A DNA stretch of 64,000 bases, taken from positions 310,001-374,000 of the forward strand of contig CACSJR010000003.1 of NCBI GenBank assembly GCA_902706235.1, in the 5' to 3' direction. This DNA comes from Citrobacter sp. 18056. Its GTDB lineage: Bacteria > Pseudomonadota > Gammaproteobacteria > Enterobacterales > Enterobacteriaceae. The stretch's first letter is position 1, and every line of letters starts with the position of its first letter. The notes below the pieces were generated by a model. It did no database searches, had not been told where the DNA came from, and saw only the letters and a program-made list of their open reading frames with translations. Positions 26,194-36,456 of this stretch are shown here, piece after piece. Made by a program: the position numbers and the translations under genes.

Positions 26194-28491
26194 ATGAAAT
26201 GGCTTTGTTCTGTTGGCGTTGCCGTTAGCCTTGCGCTGCAACCCGCGATGGCCGACGAAATGTTCGGTAACCACCCGCTGACGCCTGAGGCGCGCGATGC
26301 GTTTGTCACCGCTCTGCTCAAGAAAATGACCGTCGATGAAAAAATTGGTCAGCTGCGTCTGATAAGCGTCGGCCCGGACAACCCGAAAGAAGCCATCCGC
26401 GAGATGATCAAAGACGGTCAGGTGGGCGCGATTTTTAACACCGTGACGCGCAAAGACATTCGCGCCATGCAGGATCAGGTGATGCAACTCAGCCGCCTGA
26501 AAATTCCTCTCTTCTTCGCCTACGACGTGGTTCACGGTCAGCGTACCGTCTTCCCGATTAGCCTCGGCCTTGCCTCTTCCTTTAATCTCGACGCGGTGCG
26601 TACCGTGGGCCGCATTTCCGCCTACGAAGCCGCCGACGATGGCCTGAACATGACCTGGGCGCCAATGGTCGACGTTTCACGCGATCCGCGCTGGGGCCGC
26701 GCATCTGAAGGTTTCGGCGAAGATACCTATTTAACCTCGATGATGGGTAAAACCATGGTCGAAGCGATGCAGGGCAAAAGCCCGGCTGAACGTTACGCGG
26801 TGATGACCAGCGTCAAACACTACGCGGCGTACGGCGCAGTGGAAGGCGGGAAAGAGTACAACACCGTAGACATGAGCCCGCAGCGTCTGTTCAACGATTA
26901 CATGCCGCCGTACAAAGCGGGGCTGGATGCGGGCAGCGGCGGCGTGATGGTGGCGCTGAACTCCCTGAATGGTACCCCGGCGACCTCCGACACCTGGCTA
27001 CTGAAAGACGTTCTGCGTAAAGAGTGGGGCTTCAAAGGCATCACCATTTCCGATCACGGTGCGATCAAAGAGCTCATCAAGCACGGTGTGGCGTCGGATC
27101 CGTCAGACGCAGTCCGCGTGGCGCTGAAAGCCGGGATCGACATGAGCATGAGCGACGAGTACTACAGCAAATATCTGCCGGAGCTTATCAAGAGCGGCAA
27201 AGTGTCGATGGCGGAAGTGGATGACGCCACGCGCCACGTGCTGAACGTCAAATATGACATGGGTCTGTTTAACGATCCGTACAGCCACCTGGGGCCGAAA
27301 GAGTCTGACCCGCAGGACACCAATGCTGAAAGCCGTCTGCACCGCAGCGATGCGCGTGAAGTGGCGCGTGAAAGCCTGGTGTTGCTGAAAAACCGTCTGA
27401 ACACGCTGCCGCTGAAAAAGTCCGGCACCATTGCCGTAGTCGGCCCGCTGGCCGACAGCAAGCGTGACGTAATGGGCAGCTGGTCCGCTGCGGGTGTGGC
27501 TGATCAGTCTGTGCCGGTTCTCGACGGGATTAAAACCGCCGTCGGCGATAACGCCAAAGTGATTTACGCCAAAGGCGCGAACATCACCAACGATAAAGAC
27601 ATCGTCAACTTCCTCAATCTGTACGAAGAAGCGGTGAAAGTGGATACCCGTTCACCGCAGGCGATGATTGACGAAGCGGTTGCTGCCGCCAAGCAGTCTG
27701 ACGTAGTGGTTGCGGTCGTCGGTGAAGCGCAGGGCATGGCCCACGAAGCGTCCAGCCGTACCGAAATCAGCATTCCGCAGAGTCAGAAAGATTTGATTGC
27801 CGCGTTGAAAGCCACCGGTAAACCGCTGGTGCTGGTGCTGATGAACGGCCGTCCGTTAACGCTGGTGCAGGAAGATCAGCAGGCTGACGCGATGCTGGAA
27901 ACCTGGTTCGCCGGGACCGAAGGCGGCAACGCCATCGCCGACGTGCTGTTTGGCGACTACAACCCGTCGGGCAAACTGCCGATGTCCTTCCCGCGCTCGG
28001 TGGGTCAAATCCCGACGTACTACAGCCACCTGAACACCGGTCGTCCGTACAACGCCGACAAGCCGAACAAATACACCTCCCGTTACTTTGATGAAGCCAA
28101 CGGCCCGCTGTATCCGTTCGGTTATGGTCTGAGCTACACCACCTTCAACGTTTCTGACGTGAAAATGTCTGCCGCGACCATGAAGGCCGACGGCAGCGTG
28201 ACCGCCAGCGTTGACGTGACCAACACCGGTAAACGCGAAGGCGCGACGGTTATTCAGATGTACGTGCAGGATGTCACCGCGTCGATGAGCCGTCCGGTGA
28301 AACAGCTGCGCGGCTTCGAAAAGGTTACGCTGAAGCCAGGTGAAACCCAGACCGTCAGCTTCCCGATCGACGTCAACGCGCTGAAGTTCTGGAACCAGCA
28401 AATGAAATACGCCGCAGAGCCAGGCAAATTCAATATCTTTATCGGCGTCGATTCTGCCCGCGTGAAGCAGGGCGCATTCGAACTGCAATAA
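26194..28491 (+). CDS. bglX: BglX, periplasmic beta-glucosidase (GH3)
   Basis: Start at 26194 (MKWLCSVGVAVSLALQPAMA) gives a signal peptide and 765 residues, the E. coli length. GH3 N-terminal barrel with nucleophile Asp287 in TISDHGAI, the (alpha/beta)6 sandwich domain, and a C-terminal fibronectin-type domain (TASVDVTNTGKREG). It hydrolyses beta-glucosides in the periplasm. A terminator follows at once. Confidence 0.96.
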   Translation: MKWLCSVGVAVSLALQPAMADEMFGNHPLTPEARDAFVTALLKKMTVDEKIGQLRLISVGPDNPKEAIREMIKDGQVGAIFNTVTRKDIRAMQDQVMQLSRLKIPLFFAYDVVHGQRTVFPISLGLASSFNLDAVRTVGRISAYEAADDGLNMTWAPMVDVSRDPRWGRASEGFGEDTYLTSMMGKTMVEAMQGKSPAERYAVMTSVKHYAAYGAVEGGKEYNTVDMSPQRLFNDYMPPYKAGLDAGSGGVMVALNSLNGTPATSDTWLLKDVLRKEWGFKGITISDHGAIKELIKHGVASDPSDAVRVALKAGIDMSMSDEYYSKYLPELIKSGKVSMAEVDDATRHVLNVKYDMGLFNDPYSHLGPKESDPQDTNAESRLHRSDAREVARESLVLLKNRLNTLPLKKSGTIAVVGPLADSKRDVMGSWSAAGVADQSVPVLDGIKTAVGDNAKVIYAKGANITNDKDIVNFLNLYEEAVKVDTRSPQAMIDEAVAAAKQSDVVVAVVGEAQGMAHEASSRTEISIPQSQKDLIAALKATGKPLVLVLMNGRPLTLVQEDQQADAMLETWFAGTEGGNAIADVLFGDYNPSGKLPMSFPRSVGQIPTYYSHLNTGRPYNADKPNKYTSRYFDEANGPLYPFGYGLSYTTFNVSDVKMSAATMKADGSVTASVDVTNTGKREGATVIQMYVQDVTASMSRPVKQLRGFEKVTLKPGETQTVSFPIDVNALKFWNQQMKYAAEPGKFNIFIGVDSARVKQGAFELQ

Positions 28492-28497
28492 ATCTTC

Positions 28498-28521
28498 AAA
28501 GGCCGGGAAACCGGCCTTTTC
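28498..28521 (+). terminator. Rho-independent terminator of bglX
   Basis: AAAGGCCGG-gaaa-CCGGCCTTTT, a GC-rich 9-bp stem with a tetraloop followed by a T-rich tract, starting 6 bp after the bglX stop. Confidence 0.85.
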
Positions 28522-28665
28522 TTTTGGTTGTTTTTTTGACTCTGCGACACCACCGCTTCGCTTTAATCCATCTATCTAAATACGCTTTTGAGATTTCGAA
28601 AATACGGTTTTTCAACTATCTTTTAGTCTAACGCCCTGAAAATACACAACAGACGAGGAATACGA

Positions 28666-29574
28666 ATGGTCATAAAAACGTGGGGTATTGCGGGGGCGCT
28701 GTTGCTTGCGGCGACCGCTCAGGCTGCAGAACCAGTGAAAGTGGGTTCGAAGATTGATACCGAAGGGGCGCTGCTCGGCAACATTATTTTGCAGGTACTG
28801 GACAACCACGGCGTGAAAACCGTGAACAAAGTGCAGCTGGGCACGACGCCGGTTGTGCGCGGGGCGATAACCTCCGGGGAACTGGATATCTACCCGGAAT
28901 ACACCGGCAACGGGGCGTTCTTCTTTAAGGATGATAACGATCCGGCGTGGAAGAATGCGCAGCAGGGCTACGAGAAAGTGAAAAAACTCGACGCCGAACA
29001 GAACAAGCTTATCTGGCTGACGCCGTCTCCGGCGAACAATACCTGGACCATCGCGGTACGTCAGGATTTGGCGCAGAAGAACACACTCATCTCGCTGGAG
29101 GATTTGGGCGCGTACCTGAAAAAAGGTGGCACCTTCAAACTGGCGGCGTCGGCAGAGTTTATTGAGCGTCCGGATGCGCTGCCCGCTTTTGAAAAAGCCT
29201 ACGATTTCAAACTCGACCAGAGTCAGCTGTTGTCGCTGGCGGGCGGTGATACTGCGGTGACCATCAAAGCGGCGGCGCAGCAAACCTCTGGCGTGAACGC
29301 GGCGATGGCCTACGGCACCGATGGCCCGGTGGCGGCGTTGGGTCTGCAAACGCTGACTGACCCGAAAGGCGTTCAGCCAATTTATGCGCCGACACCGGTG
29401 ATACGTGAGGCGGTGCTGAAAGAATATCCGCAAATCCCGGAATGGCTGAAGCCGGTATTTGAAAAACTGGACGCGAAGACGCTGCAAAAACTGAATGCCA
29501 GTATTGCGGTAGAAGGGCTGGATGCGAAGAAAGTGGCCGCTGACTGGCTGAAACAACAAGGACTGGTGAAGTAA
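28666..29574 (+). CDS. osmF: OsmF, osmoprotectant-binding periplasmic protein
   Basis: 302 residues (E. coli OsmF/YehZ 305). Signal peptide ending AQAAE; mature OpuAC-type binding domain ([34 protein letters not shown]). First gene of osmF-yehYXW, a low-affinity glycine-betaine type ABC importer under stationary-phase and osmotic control in E. coli. Confidence 0.95.
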   Translation: MVIKTWGIAGALLLAATAQAAEPVKVGSKIDTEGALLGNIILQVLDNHGVKTVNKVQLGTTPVVRGAITSGELDIYPEYTGNGAFFFKDDNDPAWKNAQQGYEKVKKLDAEQNKLIWLTPSPANNTWTIAVRQDLAQKNTLISLEDLGAYLKKGGTFKLAASAEFIERPDALPAFEKAYDFKLDQSQLLSLAGGDTAVTIKAAAQQTSGVNAAMAYGTDGPVAALGLQTLTDPKGVQPIYAPTPVIREAVLKEYPQIPEWLKPVFEKLDAKTLQKLNASIAVEGLDAKKVAADWLKQQGLVK

Positions 29575-29578
29575 GTAC

Positions 29579-30736
29579 GTGCGAATATCCTGTCAAAACC
29601 GGGTTCTGTTGCTGCTGGTGCTGATTGCACTGGCAGCCGCAGCGTTACCCTTCGTGAATTATGCCGCCAACCGGCTGCTCTCGGGCGAAAGCCGCCAGTT
29701 GTGGCAAATCTGGACTTTTCCGCCTGCACTGTTGCTTATTGTGCCGCTGGTCCTGGCGGGCTTAAGCCTGCTGAGAGGCCGGGGGGCGTTGGTATTGACG
29801 CTGATTCTGGCACAGATCCTCTTTATACTGCTGCTCTGGAGCAGCGGCAAAGCGGCGACGACTTTGGCGCAAAGCGGTAGCCCGCTGGCGCGCACCTCGC
29901 CGGGCAGTGGGCTGTGGCTTTGGCTGGCGGTGGCGCTGCTGATGTGCAGCGATGCTATCCGACGGCTTACTCAGAAATCGCTTTGGCGCTGGCTGCTGAA
30001 TGCCCAAATCTGGATTATCCCGGTGGCGCTGCTGTGGTCCGGTGAGCTCGATTCACTGTCGTTGATGAAAGAGTATTTCAACCGTCAGGATGTGTTCGAC
30101 AGCGCGTTGCAGCAGCATCTGATTTTGCTGTTCGGCACGCTACTGCCGGGCCTGCTGATTGGGGTGCCGCTCGGGCTGTGGTGCTGGCGTCATCAGGGGC
30201 GGCAAACCCGCGTCTTCACCGTCCTCAATATTATTCAGACTATCCCTTCCGTAGCCCTGTTCGGCCTGCTGATTGCGCCGCTCGCCGGGCTGGTGAAACA
30301 ATTCCCGTGGCTGTCTTCCTGGGGCATTGGCGGTACTGGCTTGACGCCCGCTCTGATTGCGCTGGTGCTGTACGCCCTGCTGCCGCTGGTGCGCGGCGTG
30401 GTTGCCGGAATGCAGCAGGTTGCCGCCGACGTACTCGAAAGCGCGGCGGCAATGGGCATGAGCCAGGCCCAGCGCTTCTGGAAAGTCCAGCTGCCGCTGG
30501 CGTTGCCGGTGCTGCTGCGCAGCCTGCGGGTGGTCACCGTGCAAACGGTCGGTATGGCGGTGGTGGCGGCGCTGATCGGCGCGGGCGGTTTTGGTGCATT
30601 GGTGTTTCAGGGCTTGTTGAGCAGTGCGCTCGACCTGGTGTTGCTTGGCGTTATTCCGGTGATTGCGATGGCGGTGGTTGTGGATGCGCTGTTCAGCCTG
30701 TGGATAGCCTTACTGGGAGGAGAAGCCCATGATTGA
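29579..30736 (+). CDS. yehY: YehY, ABC importer permease
   Basis: 385 residues, the E. coli length, with GTG start 4 bp after the osmF stop. Extra N-terminal membrane segments precede the BPD_transp_1 domain with the EAA-like loop [20 protein letters not shown]. It forms the membrane channel with YehW. Confidence 0.93.
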   Translation: MRISCQNRVLLLLVLIALAAAALPFVNYAANRLLSGESRQLWQIWTFPPALLLIVPLVLAGLSLLRGRGALVLTLILAQILFILLLWSSGKAATTLAQSGSPLARTSPGSGLWLWLAVALLMCSDAIRRLTQKSLWRWLLNAQIWIIPVALLWSGELDSLSLMKEYFNRQDVFDSALQQHLILLFGTLLPGLLIGVPLGLWCWRHQGRQTRVFTVLNIIQTIPSVALFGLLIAPLAGLVKQFPWLSSWGIGGTGLTPALIALVLYALLPLVRGVVAGMQQVAADVLESAAAMGMSQAQRFWKVQLPLALPVLLRSLRVVTVQTVGMAVVAALIGAGGFGALVFQGLLSSALDLVLLGVIPVIAMAVVVDALFSLWIALLGGEAHD

Positions 30737-31676
30737 ATTTCAGCAGGTAAGCAAAATCTTTGACGGCAAAGCGGCGGTGAAAAATCTCAATCTGAATCTG
30801 AAAGAGGGCGCTTTTTCGGTGCTTATCGGGACCTCAGGTTCCGGAAAATCCACCACATTGAAGATGATTAATCGCCTGGAGGAGCATGACAGCGGCACCA
30901 TTCGCTTCGCCGGGGAAGATATTCGCCAGCAGCCGGTGCTGGCTCTGCGCCGTAGGATGGGATACGCCATCCAGTCGATAGGCCTGTTTCCTCACTGGAC
31001 GGTGGCGCAAAACATTGCCACCGTGCCGCAGTTGCAAAAATGGACGCGGGCACGCATCAATGAGCGCATTGACGAACTGATGGCGCTACTGGGGCTGGAT
31101 GCCTCTTTGCGCGATCGCCTGCCGCATCAGCTTTCTGGGGGACAGCAGCAGCGTGTCGGCGTGGCCCGTGCGCTGGCGGCCAATCCTGAAGTCTTGCTGA
31201 TGGATGAACCCTTCGGCGCTCTCGACCCGGTGACGCGCGGGGCGCTACAGCAGGAGATGCGCCGCATTCATCAGTTACTCGGGCGCACCATCGTGCTGGT
31301 GACGCACGATATCGATGAAGCGCTGCGCCTGGCTGATCATCTGGTGTTGATGGATAACGGCGAAGTGGTCCAGCAGGGCACGCCGCTGTCGATGCTGACT
31401 GCGCCGGAAAACGATTTTGTGCGCGAATTTTTTGGACGCAGCGAGCTGGGTGTGCGATTGCTGTCGCTGCGGGGCGTCGGGGATTATGTCCGCGCCGACG
31501 CGCGCATTACAGGTGAACCGCTGCGGGCATCGATGTCGCTGCGTGAGGCGCTCTCATTGTTTGTGGCGCGTCGCAGCGAAGTGCTGCCGGTGGTGAACGA
31601 CGACGGGACGCCGTGCGGATCGCTGCATTTTGCCGATCTGCTGCGTGGGGAGGACTCCCGTGAAGGTGGTGCGTGA
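30729..31676 (+). CDS. yehX: YehX, ABC importer ATPase
   Basis: 315 residues. Walker [10 protein letters not shown], signature [15 protein letters not shown], Walker [13 protein letters not shown], switch His in [11 protein letters not shown]-terminal CBS-like region (residues about 250-310) may sense ionic strength, as in OpuA-type transporters. Overlaps yehY by 8 bp. Confidence 0.95.
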   Translation: MIEFQQVSKIFDGKAAVKNLNLNLKEGAFSVLIGTSGSGKSTTLKMINRLEEHDSGTIRFAGEDIRQQPVLALRRRMGYAIQSIGLFPHWTVAQNIATVPQLQKWTRARINERIDELMALLGLDASLRDRLPHQLSGGQQQRVGVARALAANPEVLLMDEPFGALDPVTRGALQQEMRRIHQLLGRTIVLVTHDIDEALRLADHLVLMDNGEVVQQGTPLSMLTAPENDFVREFFGRSELGVRLLSLRGVGDYVRADARITGEPLRASMSLREALSLFVARRSEVLPVVNDDGTPCGSLHFADLLRGEDSREGGA

Positions 31677-32397
31677 TCCGCTTGTCTGGCTGTTACTGCT
31701 GTTTATCGCGCTGCTGGCGCTGATGCCCTACAGCGGGCCGCTGTTCAGCGCGATGTTCCCTGAGCTGCCGCGCCCGGTCTATCAGCAGCAAAGTTTCTGG
31801 TCGCTGACGCTGGCGCATTTCTCGCTGGTGGGCATTTCGAGCCTGGTGGCAACGGTCGTTGGCGTGGGGGCCGGGATAGCGGTGACGCGCCCGGCGGGCC
31901 GTGAATTTCGCTCGCTGGTGGAAACCATTGCCGCAATGGGGCAGACGTTTCCGCCGGTGGCGGTGCTGGCGATTGCGGTGCCGGTGATGGGCTTTGGCCG
32001 TGAACCGGCGATTATTGCGCTGATCCTGTACGGCATTTTGCCTGTTTTACAGGGCACGCTGGCCGGGCTGGCGTCGGTGCCATCGAGCGTATTGAGCGTG
32101 GCGCAGGGGATGGGGATGAATGGCTGGCAGCGGCTGCTGAAAGTGGAACTGCCGCTGGCCGCGCCGGTGATGATCGCCGGGATCCGCATTTCAGTCATTG
32201 TGAATATCGGCACCGCGACCATTGCGTCAACGGTGGGGGCGAACACCCTCGGGACGCCGATTATCATCGGCTTGAGCGGGTTTAACACGGCGTATGTGAT
32301 TCAGGGAGCGGTGCTGGTCGCGCTGGCGGCAATTCTGGTTGACCGGGCGTTTGAGCGTCTGGCGAGGTTACTCAGCCGACACCACCGCGGACGATAA
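31660..32397 (+). CDS. yehW: YehW, ABC importer permease
   Basis: I chose the GTG at 31660 (GGGGAGG upstream), giving 245 residues (E. coli 243) beginning [15 protein letters not shown]_transp_1 domain with [20 protein letters not shown] as the ATPase-contact loop. Overlaps yehX by 17 bp. Its 3' end overlaps yohO on the other strand by 26 bp. Confidence 0.93.
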   Translation: MKVVRDPLVWLLLLFIALLALMPYSGPLFSAMFPELPRPVYQQQSFWSLTLAHFSLVGISSLVATVVGVGAGIAVTRPAGREFRSLVETIAAMGQTFPPVAVLAIAVPVMGFGREPAIIALILYGILPVLQGTLAGLASVPSSVLSVAQGMGMNGWQRLLKVELPLAAPVMIAGIRISVIVNIGTATIASTVGANTLGTPIIIGLSGFNTAYVIQGAVLVALAAILVDRAFERLARLLSRHHRGR

Positions 32398-32488
32398 AGG
32401 AGTAGCCCGCGAGCATTACACCGCCAATGCCGCCCACGGCCATTAGAACGAAGAGGGTGATCATAGCCAGTTTGGCAGGTTTCATCAT
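32372..32488 (-). CDS. yohO: YohO, small membrane protein
   Basis: 38 residues, or 37 from the second ATG at 32485, which is better spaced from AAGGAG. One membrane segment with the conserved [13 protein letters not shown] seen in E. coli YohO (35 residues). Function unknown. Converges on and overlaps the end of yehW. Confidence 0.88.
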   Translation of the reverse strand: MMKPAKLAMITLFVLMAVGGIGGVMLAGYSFIVRGGVG

Positions 32489-32544
32489 GTGCTCCTTATG
32501 TTAACCCGCCGATTATATGATGAAGCACGCTTGTTAATGAACCC

Positions 32545-33276
32545 TTAATTTCCCAGGCGCAGCACGTTTAGCCCCTGATCGTGCCACTGCTGCAACTGTG
32601 CCTGTTGCCCAACGGTGGAGCTGTCACCGCACCACACCAGCAGGGTCTGACCGTCAAACAGCTCCGGGCGCAGCTGGTGTAGTGAGTGTGCCAGCACGTC
32701 CACGCGCCAGCCCTGTTCGCAGGCGACCCAGCCTTCGAGCCATAGCCGGGTGGTGTCGGTAATGTTCCAGCCGACCACCAGCGCATCGCGTCCCTGACGT
32801 TTTCGCGCCGAGGCCATGCACACCGAAATGTAATTGATAAGCACCCCATCCAGCACGCTTAACAGCGTTTGTAGTGTTGGTTGGGAGCTTTGCAGGCGAA
32901 GCCTGAGCGGAATGAACAGATGAGAAACCAGGGTTTGAGCGGGATAATCGCGCCCACGCTCTTTGATCCACAGTCGCAGACGGTTGAGATTGCCACCCTG
33001 CAAAAAGCGCAGCAGCGTTTCCTGATGCTCTCGCCAGCCGCTTTGCTGTTCGGCGGTGACCTCAATAAGCAGCGTTTTGACTTTACTGACCTGCACGCCG
33101 GTTTCTATCCAGCGTTTGATCTCGCGAATTCTGTCGATGTCACCATCGTTGAACAGCCGATGCCCACCATCGGTTCGCTGGGGCTTTAACAGTCCGTAAC
33201 GCCGCTGCCAGGCACGCAGCGTCACCGGATTAATATCACAAAGCAGAGCCACTTCACCTATCGTGTAAAGCGCCAT
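32545..33276 (-). CDS. mlrA: MlrA, MerR-like activator of csgD
   Basis: 243 residues, the E. coli length. N-terminal MerR helix-turn-helix (MALYTIGEVALLCDINPVTL, RAWQRRYGLLKPQRTDGGHR), then a C-terminal domain related to cobalamin-binding folds but without the cobalamin His motif. Activates csgD for curli and cellulose in concert with cyclic di-GMP enzymes. Divergent from btsS. Confidence 0.95.
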   Translation of the reverse strand: MALYTIGEVALLCDINPVTLRAWQRRYGLLKPQRTDGGHRLFNDGDIDRIREIKRWIETGVQVSKVKTLLIEVTAEQQSGWREHQETLLRFLQGGNLNRLRLWIKERGRDYPAQTLVSHLFIPLRLRLQSSQPTLQTLLSVLDGVLINYISVCMASARKRQGRDALVVGWNITDTTRLWLEGWVACEQGWRVDVLAHSLHQLRPELFDGQTLLVWCGDSSTVGQQAQLQQWHDQGLNVLRLGN

Positions 33277-33487
33277 GTATCACCTCAGCTCGCGCATCCC
33301 CATCATAACTGTAGACGGTGTTCGACGAACCAGGAAAATCTGATCGTTTTTTGTTCAGAAAAGCCGCATCAGGTCAGCGAAAAGTGTGAGCGACAGCAGG
33401 AATTTCGCGTTTTGCCTCGGCGGTCAAGGAAACAGCTGGTTACAACGTGTATGTTACGCGCTTTCAACGTTTATGCGGTCGGCGGGT

Positions 33488-35176
33488 ATGTACGAATTTA
33501 ATCTGGTGTTGTTGCTGCTTCAGCAGATGTGCGTGTTTCTGGTTATCGCCTGGCTGATGAGCAAAACACGTCTGTTCATTCCGTTAATGCAGGTCACCGT
33601 CCGTCTGCCCCACAAGCTGCTGTGCTACGTCACATTCTCCATTTTTTGCATTCTGGGGACCTATTTCGGTCTGCATATCGAAGATTCGATAGCCAATACC
33701 CGAGCCATCGGCGCAGTGATGGGCGGCCTGCTCGGCGGCCCGGTGGTGGGTGGTCTGGTCGGGCTGACAGGCGGGCTGCACCGCTATTCGATGGGGGGAA
33801 TGACTGCGCTGAGCTGCATGGTGTCGACCATTGTGGAAGGCCTGCTGGGCGGGCTGGTTCACAGCGTACTGGTGCGGCGTGGGCGCAGCGATAAGGTTTT
33901 TAATCCGTTCACCGCGGGCGTGGTGACCTTTGTCGCCGAAATGGTGCAAATGCTGATAATCCTGCTGATCGCGCGTCCATTCAGTGATGCGCTGCATCTG
34001 GTGCAAAGCATCGCTGCGCCGATGATGGTCACCAATACCGTGGGCGCCGCACTGTTCATGCGTATTCTGCTCGACAAGCGGGCGATGTTTGAGAAATACA
34101 CCTCGGCGTTTTCCACCACCGCGTTGAAAGTGGCGGCCTCGACCGAAGGGATCTTGCGGCAGGGTTTTAACGAAGAAAACAGCATGCGGGTGGCACAGGT
34201 GCTGATTCAGGAGCTGGATATCGGCGCGGTGGCGATAACGGATCGAGAAAAGCTTCTGGCGTTCACCGGGATCGGCGACGATCACCACCTGCCCGGTAAA
34301 CCGATTTCCTCGCGCTATACCCAGAAAGCCATCGACAGCGGGGAAGTGGTGTACGCCGACGGCAACGAAGTGCCGTACCGCTGTTCGATTCACCCCAACT
34401 GCAAACTCGGCTCGACGCTGGTTATCCCGCTGCGCGGCGAAAATCAGCGGGTGATTGGCACCATTAAACTGTATGAAGCCAAAAACCGTCTGTTCAGTTC
34501 CATTAATCGCACGCTGGGCGAGGGCATCGCCCAGCTGTTGTCGGCGCAGATCCTCGCCGGGCAATACGAGCGGCAAAAGGCGCTGCTGACCCAGTCAGAA
34601 ATTAAGCTGCTGCACGCCCAGGTCAATCCGCATTTCCTGTTTAACGCCCTGAATACCCTGAAAGCGGTAATTCGCCGCGACAGCGAGCAGGCCGGGCAGT
34701 TGGTGCAGTATCTGTCGACCTTCTTCCGCAAAAATCTCAAACGCCCGTCGGAAATTGTCACCCTGGCCGATGAAATTGAGCATGTGAATGCGTATCTGCA
34801 AATTGAGAAAGCGCGCTTCCAGGCGCGGTTGCAGGTGCATCTCAACGTGCCACCCGCGCTGGCCCATCACCAGCTACCGGCGTTTACCCTGCAACCAATA
34901 GTGGAAAATGCGATTAAACATGGCACCTCGCAGCATCTGGGGATCGGCGAAATCACGGTGCAGGCGAGCCTGCATCAGCGCTGGCTGCAACTGGATATTG
35001 AAGATAACGCCGGGCTGTATCAGCCTGACGCTCAGGCGAGCGGCCTGGGCATGACGCTGGTGGATAAACGGCTGCGGGCGCGCTTCGGCGACGAATGCGG
35101 AATAAACGTCACCTGCGAGCCGGACATTTTTACCCGTATTACCCTGCGACTGCCTGTGGAGGAAAATGCATGCTGA
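33488..35176 (+). CDS. btsS: BtsS, pyruvate-sensing histidine kinase (LytS family)
   Basis: I chose the ATG at 33488 ([15 protein letters not shown]); 562 residues as against 561 in E. coli. 5TM-5TMR_LYT membrane sensor, a GAF-like domain, then a LytS-type kinase with the phospho-acceptor His in [14 protein letters not shown] and an HATPase region ([10 protein letters not shown]). High-affinity pyruvate receptor; partner of BtsR, which activates the pyruvate transporter gene btsT. Confidence 0.95.
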   Translation: MYEFNLVLLLLQQMCVFLVIAWLMSKTRLFIPLMQVTVRLPHKLLCYVTFSIFCILGTYFGLHIEDSIANTRAIGAVMGGLLGGPVVGGLVGLTGGLHRYSMGGMTALSCMVSTIVEGLLGGLVHSVLVRRGRSDKVFNPFTAGVVTFVAEMVQMLIILLIARPFSDALHLVQSIAAPMMVTNTVGAALFMRILLDKRAMFEKYTSAFSTTALKVAASTEGILRQGFNEENSMRVAQVLIQELDIGAVAITDREKLLAFTGIGDDHHLPGKPISSRYTQKAIDSGEVVYADGNEVPYRCSIHPNCKLGSTLVIPLRGENQRVIGTIKLYEAKNRLFSSINRTLGEGIAQLLSAQILAGQYERQKALLTQSEIKLLHAQVNPHFLFNALNTLKAVIRRDSEQAGQLVQYLSTFFRKNLKRPSEIVTLADEIEHVNAYLQIEKARFQARLQVHLNVPPALAHHQLPAFTLQPIVENAIKHGTSQHLGIGEITVQASLHQRWLQLDIEDNAGLYQPDAQASGLGMTLVDKRLRARFGDECGINVTCEPDIFTRITLRLPVEENAC

Positions 35177-35889
35177 AGGTATTGATTGTCGATGATGAGC
35201 CGCTGGCGCGGGAAAATCTGCGCATTTTGCTGGAGAAGCAGGCCGATATTGAAATCGTGGGCGAATGCGACAACGCGGTAGAAGGCATTGGCGCGGTGCA
35301 TCATTTGCGGCCCGACGTGGTGTTTCTCGATATTCAGATGCCGCGCATCAGCGGCCTGGAAATGATTGGCATGCTCGACCCGGAGCACCGTCCGTGGGTG
35401 GTGTTTCTCACCGCCTTTGACGAATACGCGGTGAAGGCGTTTGAAGAACACGCTTTTGATTATCTGCTCAAGCCCATCGAAGAGAAGCGGCTGGATAAAA
35501 CCCTCGGGCGTCTGCGCCAGGAGCGCTGCCAGCAGGATATCTCGGTGTTCGGCGAAAGCCAGCAGGCGCTGAAATTCATTCCCTGCACCGGGCATAGCCG
35601 GATTTGGCTATTGCAGATGGAAGATGTGGCGTTTGTCAGCAGCCGCATGAGCGGTGTGTATGTCACCGATGGCGCGGGTAAAGAAGGTTACACCGAGCTG
35701 ACGCTGCGCACCCTGGAAAACCGTACACCGCTGCTGCGCTGCCATCGTCAGCATCTGGTGAATATGTCGCACCTGAAAGAGATTCGCCTGGAAGAGAATG
35801 GGCAGGCGGAGTTATTGCTGCGTGCCGGACAAACCGTGCCAGTGAGCCGTCGTTATCTAAAGAGTCTGAAAGAGGCGTTAGGGCTGTAA
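35170..35889 (+). CDS. btsR: BtsR, LytTR response regulator
   Basis: 239 residues, start overlapping the btsS stop by 7 bp. Receiver domain with Asp54 (VFLDIQMP) and acid pocket VDDE; C-terminal LytTR DNA-binding domain ([20 protein letters not shown]). Acts with BtsS. Confidence 0.95.
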   Translation: MLKVLIVDDEPLARENLRILLEKQADIEIVGECDNAVEGIGAVHHLRPDVVFLDIQMPRISGLEMIGMLDPEHRPWVVFLTAFDEYAVKAFEEHAFDYLLKPIEEKRLDKTLGRLRQERCQQDISVFGESQQALKFIPCTGHSRIWLLQMEDVAFVSSRMSGVYVTDGAGKEGYTELTLRTLENRTPLLRCHRQHLVNMSHLKEIRLEENGQAELLLRAGQTVPVSRRYLKSLKEALGL

Positions 35890-35933
35890 AACTGGTACAC
35901 TTCGCCTTTGTCCAAATACAAGTTTAAGACGCT

Positions 35934-36413
35934 ATGATCAGTAACGATATCATCCGTAGCCTGCGCTACATCCTGAAAACCAATAATGCCGGGCTGGTTC
36001 GCCTGTGGGCGCTGGCGGAAGCCGTTGCCACCCCAGAGATGATCGATGCCTGGGTGCGTAAAGAAGACGACGCCGGTTTTCAGCGCTGCCCGGACATTAT
36101 GCTGTCGCTGTTGCTCAACGGACTTATCTATGACAAGCGCGGGAAAGATGACTCTGCCCCGGCGCTGGTGACAGAACGCCGCATGACCAATAACCTGGTC
36201 CTGAAAAAGCTGCGTATCGCGTTCTCTCTCAAAACCGATGATATTCTGGCTATTCTGACCGAGCAGCAGTTCCGCGTTTCAATGCCGGAAATTACCGCCA
36301 TGATGCGCGCGCCGGATCATAAAAATTACCGCGAATGCGGCGATCAGTTCTTGCGCTATTTCCTGCGAGGATTGACGGCTCGTTTTAATCCGAAGCCTGA
36401 AAAGAAAGCCTAA
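35934..36413 (+). CDS. yehS: YehS, DUF1456 protein
   Basis: 159 residues (E. coli 156). Two DUF1456 repeats, each with a short helical block (NDIIRSLRYILKTNN; NNLVLKKLRIAFSLKTDD). Function unknown. Follows btsR as in E. coli. Confidence 0.93.
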   Translation: MISNDIIRSLRYILKTNNAGLVRLWALAEAVATPEMIDAWVRKEDDAGFQRCPDIMLSLLLNGLIYDKRGKDDSAPALVTERRMTNNLVLKKLRIAFSLKTDDILAILTEQQFRVSMPEITAMMRAPDHKNYRECGDQFLRYFLRGLTARFNPKPEKKA

Positions 36414-36427
36414 ACGACGCATAAAAA

Positions 36428-36451
36428 AAGGCCGGATAATCATCCGGCCTT
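36428..36451. terminator. Bidirectional terminator between yehS and metG
   Basis: AAGGCCGGAT-aatc-ATCCGGCCTT, a 10-bp stem with A-rich sequence on the left and T-rich on the right, so it can serve both convergent genes. Confidence 0.85.
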
Positions 36452-36456
36452 CTTCA

